Source: Streptomyces sp. L2 (GTDB taxonomy: Bacteria; Actinomycetota; Actinomycetes; Streptomycetales; Streptomycetaceae). From it: a stretch of DNA of 64,000 bases. Of this stretch, positions 39,822 through 49,800 are shown in pieces. The translations under genes and the position numbers were made by a program. The stretch spans positions 1,364,001 to 1,428,000 of the forward strand of contig NZ_QBDT01000001.1 in assembly GCF_004124325.1 (NCBI RefSeq), given 5' to 3'. Position 1 is the stretch's first letter. Every line of letters starts with the position of its first letter. The notes under the pieces were generated by a model that made no database searches, was not told where the DNA came from, and worked only from the letters and a program-made list of their open reading frames with translations.

Positions 39822-39899
39822 ATGTCGATCATCTCCGACCTGCATCGCCTCGCGCAGCGGACCGTCTGGGTCCCGGGTCGTGTCGCACACGGCTGCTGA
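39822..39899 (+). CDS. possible 25-residue leader peptide upstream of xdhABC
   Basis: The ATG follows AAGGAGG at ideal distance, the strongest ribosome site in the area. It encodes MSIISDLHRLAQRT and then VWVPGRVAHGC before TGA. About 190 bp separate it from xdhA. A GC-rich hairpin-like stretch followed by a T-run (about 39915-39942) lies between. Could be an attenuator peptide; it could also be chance. Codon use is ordinary. Confidence 0.35.
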   Translation: MSIISDLHRLAQRTVWVPGRVAHGC

Positions 39900-40089
39900 A
39901 CAGCCTTTCCCGGAGCGCCCGATGAGGGGCCCCGGTCTTTTCTGATCTCTTTCACCCGCCGGCGGCACGCCGTTCCGTGCTGATTTCTGCCCGGGTTCTC
40001 AACGCTTCAGCCTCGCCACCGAATAAGAAAGCCCCTGAAATGGCGACCAGCATCTTTTGTACGCCCGCGCTCCGAAATGAGGATGTGCC

Positions 40090-41561
40090 ATGGTAGCGGC
40101 GCGGATCACGGTCAATGGGAAGACGGCGCCGATCGCCCCGGCCGCACCCCATACGACGGTTCTCGACTTCCTGCGTGAGCGTGGGCTCACCGGGACCAAG
40201 GAAGGCTGTGCCGAGGGCGAGTGCGGTGCCTGTTCGGTCCTCGTGGCCCGGCCCGGGGTGAACAAGCCCACCGACTGGGTGGCGATCAACGCCTGCCTGG
40301 TTCCGGTGGCCTCCCTCGACGGTCAGGAGATCGTCACCGCCGAGGGCCTCGCCACCCCCGGTGAGGCCGGTACGGCGCCGACCCTGCACCCGGTGCAGGA
40401 GGAGATGGCGGTCCGCGGCGGCTCCCAGTGCGGCTACTGCACGCCGGGGTTCGTCTGCAGCATGGCCGCCGAGTACTACCGGCCCGGCCGGTGCGCGCAC
40501 GCCGGCGAGGGCGCCGAGCCGGCCGACGGCGGTGACGCCGAGCACGGTCCGAACGGGTTCGACCTGCACTCGCTGAGCGGCAACCTGTGCCGCTGCACCG
40601 GGTACCGCCCGATCCGCGACGCCGCCTTCGCCGTGGGGGAGCCCACCGAGGACGACCCGCTGGCGCTGCGCCGCGAGGAGGCCGCGCCGGAGCCGGTCGC
40701 CACCGAATACGCCCAGGACGACAGCGTGTTCGTACGTCCGGACAGCCTGGCCGAGGCGACGCGGCTGCTGCGCGAGCGGCCCGACGCGGTCGTGGTCGCC
40801 GGCAGCACCGACTGGGGCGTGGAAGTCAACATCCGGGCGCGGCGGGCGAGTTGTGTCGTCGCCGTCGACCGGCTGCCCGAACTGCGCGGGCTGCGCGTGG
40901 AGCCGGACCACATCGAGATCGGTGCGGCGCAGACGCTCACCGAGATCGAGCGGCGCCTGGACGGCAGCGTGCCGCTGCTGGCGGAGCTGTTCCCGCAGTT
41001 CGCGTCGCGGCTCATCCGCAACAGCGCGACCCTCGGCGGCAACCTGGGTACCGGCTCCCCCATCGGTGACAGCCCGCCGGTGCTGCTCGCGCTGGAGGCG
41101 TCGCTGGTCCTCGCCGACGCCGACGGTGAGCGGGTGGTCCCGCTGGCCGACTACTTCACCGGGTACCGGCAGAGCGTGCGCCGCCCCGGCGAGTTGATCC
41201 GCGCGGTGCGGATCCCGCTGCCGCTGGCCCCGGTCACCGCCTTCCACAAGATCGCCAAGCGGCGCTTCGACGACATCTCCAGCGTGGCGGTCGCGTTCGC
41301 GCTGGACATCGAGGACGGGATCGTCCGCAAGGCCCGTATCGGCCTGGGCGGCGTGGCCGCCACCCCGATCCGCGCCCTGGCCGCCGAGGCGGCGCTGGAG
41401 GGCAAGCCGTGGGTGACCGAGACCGTCGAGGCCGCGGCCGAGGTGCTGCGGGCCCAGGGCACCCCGATGAACGACCACCGTGCCAGCGCCGGCTACCGCG
41501 CCGCGATGCTCGGCCAGAGCCTGCTGAAGCTGTACGCACAGACCCCTGAGGCGGTGTCGTC

Positions 41562-41565
<4 letters not shown>
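40090..41565 (+). CDS. xdhA: xanthine dehydrogenase small subunit (2Fe-2S and FAD)
   Basis: Electron-transfer subunit for oxidation of hypoxanthine and xanthine to urate. A plant-type [2Fe-2S] domain has Cys40, 45, 48 and 69. The second helical [2Fe-2S] domain has Cys114, 117, 167 and 169 (QCGYCTPG, LCRCTGYRP). The FAD domain starts at about residue 215 (VVVAGSTDWGVEV, NSATLGGNLGTGSPIGDSPP). An insert of about 25 residues, rich in Gly/Ala/Asp, splits the second cluster domain at 135-158. 491 residues, normal for fused small subunits. The downstream ATG overlaps the stop as ATGA, so translation is coupled to xdhB. Confidence 0.94.
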
Positions 41566-43938
<2,373 letters not shown>

Positions 43939-43946
<8 letters not shown>

Positions 43947-44760
43947 CATGACCTGGGTCGCCGCGGTCGCGCGGTTGCGGGCCCGCCGGGAACCCGGCGT
44001 GCTCGTGACCGTCGCGGCCGTGCGCGGTCACGCGCCCCGCAAGGCCGGCGCCAAGCTGGTGGTGGGCCGGACCGAGGCGTGGGGTTCCATCGGCGGCGGC
44101 AACATCGAGGCCGTCGCGATCGACCGGGCCCGCGAGCTGATGGGCGCGCCCGGTCCGGAGCCGGAGCTGATGGAGTTCAAGCTCAACGACAAGGTGACCA
44201 ACCGGCACGGGGTGCAGTGCTGCGGCGGGGCGGTCTCCGTCCTGCTGGAGCCGCTGCCCGTGGTGCCGGCGGTCGCGGTGTTCGGCGTCGGGCACGTCGG
44301 GCTGGAGCTGGCCCGCATCCTGGCCCGGCACAACCTCGATCTGCACCTGGTCGACAGCCGGTCCGACATGCTCACCGACGAGCGGCTCGGGGTGCTGCTC
44401 TCGGACGCGGTCGCCGAGGTCCGGGTGCACCACACGCCGCTGCTCCCGGAGGAGGTGCTTCAGGAGCTGGCGCCCGGCACCCACGTCCTGATCATGACGC
44501 ACGACCACGCGGAGGACGCCGCGCTGGCGGACGCCGCCCTGCGCACCGACGGGCTCGGCTCGATCGGGCTGATCGGCTCGGCCGCGAAGTGGGCGCGGTT
44601 CCGGCACCGGCTGGCCACCGAGGGCGGCCACGACGACGCCGCCATCGACCGGATCAAGACCCCGATCGGGCTGGACGGCATCACCGGCAAGGAGCCCGCC
44701 ACGATCGCGGTGAGCGTCGCGGCGGACCTGCTGCGGACCTTCGAACAGGCCGGCCGCTGA
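43939..44760 (+). CDS. xdhC: XdhC molybdenum cofactor insertion protein
   Basis: A chaperone that sulfurates and inserts the molybdenum cofactor into XdhB. 273 residues: the N-terminal XdhC/CoxI domain (VAAVRGHAPRKAGAKLVVG, WGSIGGGNIEA, VQCCGGAVSV, with the conserved paired cysteines) and a C-terminal Rossmann domain (AVFGVGHVGLELARIL, GLIGSAAKWARF). It overlaps xdhB by 8 bp and is the last gene of the xdh operon. Confidence 0.92.
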
Positions 44761-44776
44761 GCGCTGCCGCCCGGCG

Positions 44777-44794
44777 TTTGTAGAAGTCTACGAA
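44777..44794. promoter_or_regulatory. palindrome between xdhC and guaD
   Basis: TTTGTAGAAGTCTACGAA: GTAGA-AG-TCTAC is perfect and the flanks extend it partly. It lies 210 bp before the guanine deaminase start, just after xdhC, and may be the operator of a purine-responsive regulator encoded elsewhere. Confidence 0.45.
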
Positions 44795-45004
44795 TACCCG
44801 GTTCCAGCCTGCGGGGTTTTCAGTTTTTCCACCCCTAGCTGACACCCCTCGTTTACCTGTGTACTCCTCACACAAGCAACGAGTCGAGCAGCGAAGCTGC
44901 GGGCACCCGCGAGGCCGTGGTGCCCCACTTGTCGCCCCGCGAGCGGTGTCCCGCACGGCAGAGCATCCGGGGAGATCCCCACCGTATTCCGAGAAGGAGT
45001 GACC

Positions 45005-45508
45005 GTGACCGCGCACACCGAAGAGACCAGCCTCCAGGAACTGCAGCACGCCTGGATGGAAGAGGCGATCAGAGTGGCCACGAACAGCGTGAAGAACGGC
45101 GGCGGTCCGTTCGGCGCCCTGATCGCCAAGGACGGCGAGGTCGTCGCGCTGGGGAACAACCAGGTCACCGCGACCCTGGACCCGACGGCGCACGCCGAGG
45201 TCAGCGCGATGCGGGCCGCCTGCAAGGAGCTGGACACCTTCTCGCTGGAGGGCTGTGTCCTGATCACGTCGTGCGAGCCGTGTCCGATGTGCCTGTCCTC
45301 GGCGCTGTGGGCGCGGGTCGACGCGATCGTGTACGCCGCCGACCGGCACGACGCCGCGGTGGCCGGATTCGACGACCGCAAGTTCTACGACCTGTTCGAC
45401 AAGAAGCCCCAGTCGATGTGGCCCACGCGGGTCGAGCACCTGGACCTGCCGAACCGCACGGCGCCGTTCGACGCGTGGCTGGCCAAGTCGGACCGCATCG
45501 ACTACTGA
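45005..45508 (+). CDS. guaD: guanine deaminase (cytidine deaminase fold)
   Basis: Converts guanine to xanthine, feeding the xanthine dehydrogenase encoded just upstream. The zinc site is complete: His63-Ala-Glu65 and Cys93/Cys96 (EPCPMC). The length, 167 residues, fits the small GuaD type. The C-terminal tail DDRKFYDLFDKKP and SMWPTRVEHLD matches that family. GTG 45005 is chosen because AAGGAG is five bases upstream; GTG 44999 is the alternative. It is separated from xdhC by 244 bp with its own palindrome, so may have its own promoter. Confidence 0.9.
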   Translation: MTAHTEETSLQELQHAWMEEAIRVATNSVKNGGGPFGALIAKDGEVVALGNNQVTATLDPTAHAEVSAMRAACKELDTFSLEGCVLITSCEPCPMCLSSALWARVDAIVYAADRHDAAVAGFDDRKFYDLFDKKPQSMWPTRVEHLDLPNRTAPFDAWLAKSDRIDY

Positions 45509-45544
45509 GCATCGGCTGCCGATCATCGGCTACTGAGCATCGGC
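45502..45544. repeat. direct repeat duplicating the guaD gene end
   Basis: CTACTGAGCATCGGC occurs at 45502-45516 and again at 45530-45544. The first copy contains the guaD TGA stop. The period is 28 bp. An inner GATCATCGG adds a partial third copy. Confidence 0.8.
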
Positions 45545-45697
45545 CGCTGAGCCCGGTGCGCGACTGATCTGCGGGTGTCACTCTGCGTGAGGGGCTGGGG
45601 CGGGAACTTCCCGGCCCCTTCGCGCGTTGCGGAGAACGACCTGATCGTTCGATGTGTGACACGACGGCGTGCCGTCGTCGGGGGAAGTGGGCAAGCC

Positions 45698-46225
45698 ATG
45701 GCCATGGTGGGGCTGTTCTGGATCGCCGAGGGCGACGTGTACGTGGGCGCGAAGCCGGCCGGCCTGGCCCCCGGGGTGCGCCTGACTCCTGAGGCCGTGC
45801 TGGGGCTCGGGGACGGACAGTCCGGGCTGCACCTGTGGGAGGACGTGCGCGCCCTGACCGTGACGGACGTCCCCGTGAAGACCCTGAGACGGCAGGTCGG
45901 CGCGGTCACGGGCCTGGCGCTGGACACGGTGAAGGAGCTGGCCCTGCCCATGGGCCACGGCCGGGTGGACGAGGCCCCGCCGATGATGACGGTCCGCGTC
46001 GGCACCGCCGCCGGTGAGCACGAGCTGTCCGCGTACTCCGCCGCGGCCGTCGGCTACTCCCCCACCGAGACCGATCTCTCGCTCACCCTCCTGTCCCGCC
46101 TCACGGAAGGCGCCGCCACGATGGCCACGACGCTCGCGGAGATGGCGGAGTGGGGCCGCGCGTGGGAGGGCGGTTCGCCCCGGACGGCGGAACGGGAGCG
46201 CCTGCTGCGGTCCTGGGCGGGCTGA
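45698..46225 (+). CDS. hypothetical protein
   Basis: 175 residues, no recognised motif. The N-terminal half is beta-rich (LFWIAEGDVYVGAKPAGLAP, DGQSGLHLWEDVRALTVTDV) and could be a small PH-like or repeat-less beta domain. The C-terminal part is helical (TLLSRLTEGAATMATTLAEM). No signal or membrane segment. ATG 45698 follows GGGGAAGTGGG; ATG 45704 is also possible. It is convergent with the helical-repeat gene that follows. Codon use matches its neighbours, so a real gene. Confidence 0.6.
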   Translation: MAMVGLFWIAEGDVYVGAKPAGLAPGVRLTPEAVLGLGDGQSGLHLWEDVRALTVTDVPVKTLRRQVGAVTGLALDTVKELALPMGHGRVDEAPPMMTVRVGTAAGEHELSAYSAAAVGYSPTETDLSLTLLSRLTEGAATMATTLAEMAEWGRAWEGGSPRTAERERLLRSWAG

Positions 46226-46254
46226 ACCCGGCCGGCGGCCGTCCTGTCAGCGGG

Positions 46255-47211
46255 TCAGACGGCCGCGCCCGACCTTCGTTGCGCCTGTTCGAACTCGGTC
46301 ACCGGGTCGCCCGCGGTCTGCCAGGGCCAGGCGGTGACGATGCCGCCCAGGGTCTCGAAGACCGGGCGGGCCTCGTGGCGGCGGTCGGCGGCCATCAGGG
46401 CGTAGGCGAGGAGGTTGAGGTCGGCCGTCGCGCCGGCGTGGCGGAGGAAGCCGGGCTGGGCCCAGCCGTGCGCGGCGCGGTCGAGGGCCGCCGCGGCCGC
46501 GGTCTGGGACCAGTGGTTGCGGGCCACCAGCGCCTCGAATCCGCCGCGGGCGAGCACCGCGTGGTAGTGCAGGACCTGCGCGGTCAACTCGATGCCCGCG
46601 CAAGGAGCGTTGGCCGGCATGCGGGCGCGCAGGGCGTCCACGAAGTCCAGGACCTGGATACGGGAGCCCGCCTCCTCCGGGGTGAGGTAGCTCAGCATGT
46701 TGAGGTACGCCTCGCGGTTCCAGCGGTCGCGGGCGAGGATCTCGTTCCACACGCCGAACACCTGGGGCTGCTCCCAGCGTTCGAGGCGTGCCACGCCCAG
46801 CAGGGCCACCCAGGGGGTGGGGTCCTCGGGGGCGATGTCGGCGGCGCGCAGGCAGGTGTCCACGGCGCCGGCCGGGTCCTCCAGCCGGCCCTGGGTGCGG
46901 CCGTGGGCCACCTGGGTCCAGGTGTGCAGGACGAGTGCGCCGGGGTTGCGTGGTTCGCGGCCGGCCCAGGCGCGGGCCAGCTGGGTGGCGGACAGGTAGT
47001 CCGCCAGCACGGCCATGCGGTGGGTGCGGCGGTCCCAGTCGTCCGTGTCCTGGTCCAGGAGCCGGGATATCTGGGCCACGCACAGGTCGGTCGTCGCGAT
47101 CATGCCGGTCTTCGTCGTCGCCAGGAGGGACTTCAGGAGCTTGCCGAGGTCCTGGTCGTCGAGTTCGGGGGCGAGCCGCACTTTTCTGCGACGGCCGGAA
47201 AGAAATGCCAT
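46255..47211 (-). CDS. helical-repeat (TPR-like) hypothetical protein
   Basis: 318 residues, mostly alpha-helical with TPR-like spacing (ADIAPEDPTPWVALLGVARL, RWEQPQVFGVWNEILARDRW, NREAYLNMLSYLTPEEAG). A basic N-terminus (FLSGRRRKVRL) and no signal peptide. No known function. It is monocistronic. It starts 175 bp downstream of the DyP peroxidase stop; whether they share a transcript is unclear. Confidence 0.65.
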   Translation of the reverse strand: MAFLSGRRRKVRLAPELDDQDLGKLLKSLLATTKTGMIATTDLCVAQISRLLDQDTDDWDRRTHRMAVLADYLSATQLARAWAGREPRNPGALVLHTWTQVAHGRTQGRLEDPAGAVDTCLRAADIAPEDPTPWVALLGVARLERWEQPQVFGVWNEILARDRWNREAYLNMLSYLTPEEAGSRIQVLDFVDALRARMPANAPCAGIELTAQVLHYHAVLARGGFEALVARNHWSQTAAAAALDRAAHGWAQPGFLRHAGATADLNLLAYALMAADRRHEARPVFETLGGIVTAWPWQTAGDPVTEFEQAQRRSGAAV

Positions 47212-47385
47212 GCCCGGAGGCTAGAGGGGACACCGGCTCGCACAAGGGATGAAGAGCGATCGTTATGGGTTACCCCTCCCATTCCGGGTTACTCGCTCGT
47301 ACCGCGAGACGGCTGCTCGCGGGCTGTGCGGTACGGGCCCGGCGGAGACGGCTGCTCCGCCGGGCCGTGCGCCGGGGCCGGGGCG

Positions 47386-49692
47386 TCAGTTCCGACGGAA
47401 CCAGGGTGTGTTCGGGCGGTCCTCGCGGACCAGGGTGTCGGGGTGGCCGGCACCGTCGGCGACGCAGATGACGCGGTACCGCTGCCCGTGGAAGAGCCAG
47501 CACCAGGTCCGGCCGTCGTCACGGAACCGGCCGGGGACGGTCACGAAGGAGTCGGGCCGGGTGACGCCCCGGAAGGAGCCCCACTTGCTGAGGTCGCGGT
47601 CGCCGCGGTCCATGCCGTCGGTGTGCCGGCCGCCGTCGGCGACGGAGACGAGCCGGTAGCGCGAGCCCTGCGGGGTGGTGTGGAAGAGCCAGTACTGGGA
47701 CCGCCCGCTCACCTGCTGCAGATCGGGCACGGGCAGCACCGCGTCGACGTGCGTGACCTGGACGTCCCCGCCGAAGGAGTTCCACCGGGTCAGCGGCCCG
47801 TCGTCGCCGACGCGCCGGTTGCTGTGCCGGGCGTCGTGGGCGATGTTGATCCGCCGGTAGACCTGGGTGCCGTTCACGGTGTGGAAGAGCCAGTAGCTGC
47901 TCTCGCCGTTGATGTCCTGTTCGTCGGGGACGGGCCAGACGGCGTCGACCCGCTCGACCCCGGCGAGGGCCGGCCAGGTGGCGAGGTCGGCGCCGGAGCC
48001 CATGACGGTTCCGGTGGCGTCGTCGGAGCCGGTGGTGAGCTGGTCCTGCTCGCCGGGGCCGGTGGTGAGGACGCGTACCGTGCGGCCGGAGAAGGCCCAG
48101 TAGCGGCCGGGCACGTCCGGCCAGGGCAGGATCTCGTCCACCGGAGCCGGCTGGACCTGCTCCCCGCCCCCGCCGGCCTGCCCGCCGGTCTGCCCGCCCG
48201 TCGTCTGACCGCCGCCCGAGACCGCCGCGCCGTCCAGCCGGCCCTCGCCGAGCTTGCGGAGCGTGGTCAGCGAGGGGGTGAAGGCGTAGAGGGAGCCCTC
48301 GGTGTTCACGAACGGCTTGAAGTGCAGCATGGTCGTCCTGCGCTCGCCCTCGGGGGCGGTCTCGAAGGCCACGTGCCCGTCACCGATCTTGCTCAGCTCG
48401 CCGCTGACCATCGGGTCCGGGCCGGGCATCGGATCGCGGTCGCGGGGGAAGTTCGACGTGTTGATCCAGTTCCGCTGCATGAACTCGAACTGCCGCACCA
48501 GGTCGGCCTGGTAGCAGATGAACAGCAGGCCGCGGGGTTCGTCGGGCCCGCCGTTCTCGGAGGACGGGTCGAACGGGGCGCCGTAGGGGATGCCGCGGCG
48601 GATGATGCGGCGCTGGTCGAGGAACTCCTTCTCGTCGACGGGCTGTCCGTCGTCGATCAGCCCGTCGCGCGGATTGGTCTTGCGCAGGTGGGAGAAGAGC
48701 GGGGTGGTGAGGCCGTCGGGGTCGTGCGCGTAGCTGATGGCGTTGTCGGGGTCGATGTTCGGATCGCGGGTGGCGTCGGGGTGGTTGGCGATGGACGCGC
48801 CGCAGCGCCAGCGGCCGACGAGCCGGGAGGCGAGCCATTCGCTCGTGGTGTCCGCGGGCACCGCCTTGGCGGTCTTCAGCTTCTGCAGCTCGGTGGTCAC
48901 CTGCGCCCACCAGCCGGGCACGTCCTGGGCGAGCCGCCGTACGACCTGGAAGGAGCCGTTGCGCATCCACTCGGGCACGCCCTCGGGCAGGGCGCCGCCC
49001 GAGGCGCCGAGCACGAACAGGTCGGCGGGGAGGAGGTGGCCGCCCTCGGGGTCGTCGTCGATGCCGTCGACGGCCGGTTCGCTGACGCCGTCCTTGAAGC
49101 CGAAGTGCTCGCGGCCGCGCCGGGTGCCGGGCAGGGTGGCGCCGGGCTGCGGGTAGACGATCACGAGGCCGGCGCGGGTGGCGGCCTCGCTCTGACGCCT
49201 GAGTTCGCCGTCGTGGTCGTCCTTGCCGTCGGCGGCGATCGTCAGCACGGCGTGCACGGGCTGGTTGTGGCCGGCGCCGAACATCCAGCGCGCGGACTCG
49301 CTGCAGTCGACGTCGCCGAGGACCTCGGAGCGGCGGGCGGCGCCCTGCACGAACGCGCCGATCGTGCCGCGGCCCTTGTTCTCGGGCAGCAGGTCCCGCT
49401 TGGCGGTGAGGTGGGCGATGCCGGGATAGGTGAGGCTGAGGCCCAGCCAGGTGGCCTTCAGGGTGGCCGGGTCGGCGCCCATGGAGTTGCGGCGGGCCTC
49501 GCTGAACTTGGCGTTGAAGGCGGCGACCTGCTGGGTCGTGGCCAGGCGCGGGACCAGGTCCGTCAGCCAGCTCCGGGCGGCCGCCGGGTCGCCGAATTGC
49601 AGGAACAGCAGGGTCATGTGGTCTTTCTTGAACCCGGCGAGGATGTCGCCCTGGATCTCGGTGCTGTCGCGCAGGGACTGGGGGGTCGTCAT
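47386..49692 (-). CDS. DyP-type peroxidase with C-terminal hemopexin-like repeats
   Basis: A heme peroxidase that uses H2O2 on bulky phenolic or dye substrates. The DyP signature GFKDGVSEP is at 198-206 with the distal catalytic Asp201. The proximal heme ligand is probably His335 in LFSHLRKTNPRD, followed by the RRGIPYG segment. The catalytic part ends near 480. A Gly/Gln/Thr linker (about 487-510) leads to three or more hemopexin-like repeats at about 580-755 (DAVWPVPDEQ, YWLFHTVNG, DAVLPVPDLQ, YWLFHTTPQG, WLFHGQRYR). This extension is unusual for the family. No signal peptide is visible, so export, if any, may be with a partner or by cell lysis. ATG 49692 has GGGAG upstream. It follows a copper-radical oxidase by 108 bp. 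Confidence 0.88.
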   Translation of the reverse strand: MTTPQSLRDSTEIQGDILAGFKKDHMTLLFLQFGDPAAARSWLTDLVPRLATTQQVAAFNAKFSEARRNSMGADPATLKATWLGLSLTYPGIAHLTAKRDLLPENKGRGTIGAFVQGAARRSEVLGDVDCSESARWMFGAGHNQPVHAVLTIAADGKDDHDGELRRQSEAATRAGLVIVYPQPGATLPGTRRGREHFGFKDGVSEPAVDGIDDDPEGGHLLPADLFVLGASGGALPEGVPEWMRNGSFQVVRRLAQDVPGWWAQVTTELQKLKTAKAVPADTTSEWLASRLVGRWRCGASIANHPDATRDPNIDPDNAISYAHDPDGLTTPLFSHLRKTNPRDGLIDDGQPVDEKEFLDQRRIIRRGIPYGAPFDPSSENGGPDEPRGLLFICYQADLVRQFEFMQRNWINTSNFPRDRDPMPGPDPMVSGELSKIGDGHVAFETAPEGERRTTMLHFKPFVNTEGSLYAFTPSLTTLRKLGEGRLDGAAVSGGGQTTGGQTGGQAGGGGEQVQPAPVDEILPWPDVPGRYWAFSGRTVRVLTTGPGEQDQLTTGSDDATGTVMGSGADLATWPALAGVERVDAVWPVPDEQDINGESSYWLFHTVNGTQVYRRINIAHDARHSNRRVGDDGPLTRWNSFGGDVQVTHVDAVLPVPDLQQVSGRSQYWLFHTTPQGSRYRLVSVADGGRHTDGMDRGDRDLSKWGSFRGVTRPDSFVTVPGRFRDDGRTWCWLFHGQRYRVICVADGAGHPDTLVREDRPNTPWFRRN

Positions 49693-49736
49693 GGTTCTCC
49701 CTTGGGGGGCGGGGACAGAAGGTGGCTCGAAAGGCT

Positions 49737-49767
49737 CCCGGGCGGCCCGTGGGCGGGGCCGCCCGGG
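49737..49767 (-). terminator. hairpin between the oxidase and peroxidase genes
   Basis: 11-bp arms CCCGGGCGGCC and complement around nine bases. It lies in the 108-bp gap, so it could reduce read-through into the peroxidase gene or protect the upstream message. It has no downstream T-run. Confidence 0.5.
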
Positions 49768-49800
49768 CCGGGCGGCGGGGGAGGCCGGGAGGCCGGCCGG

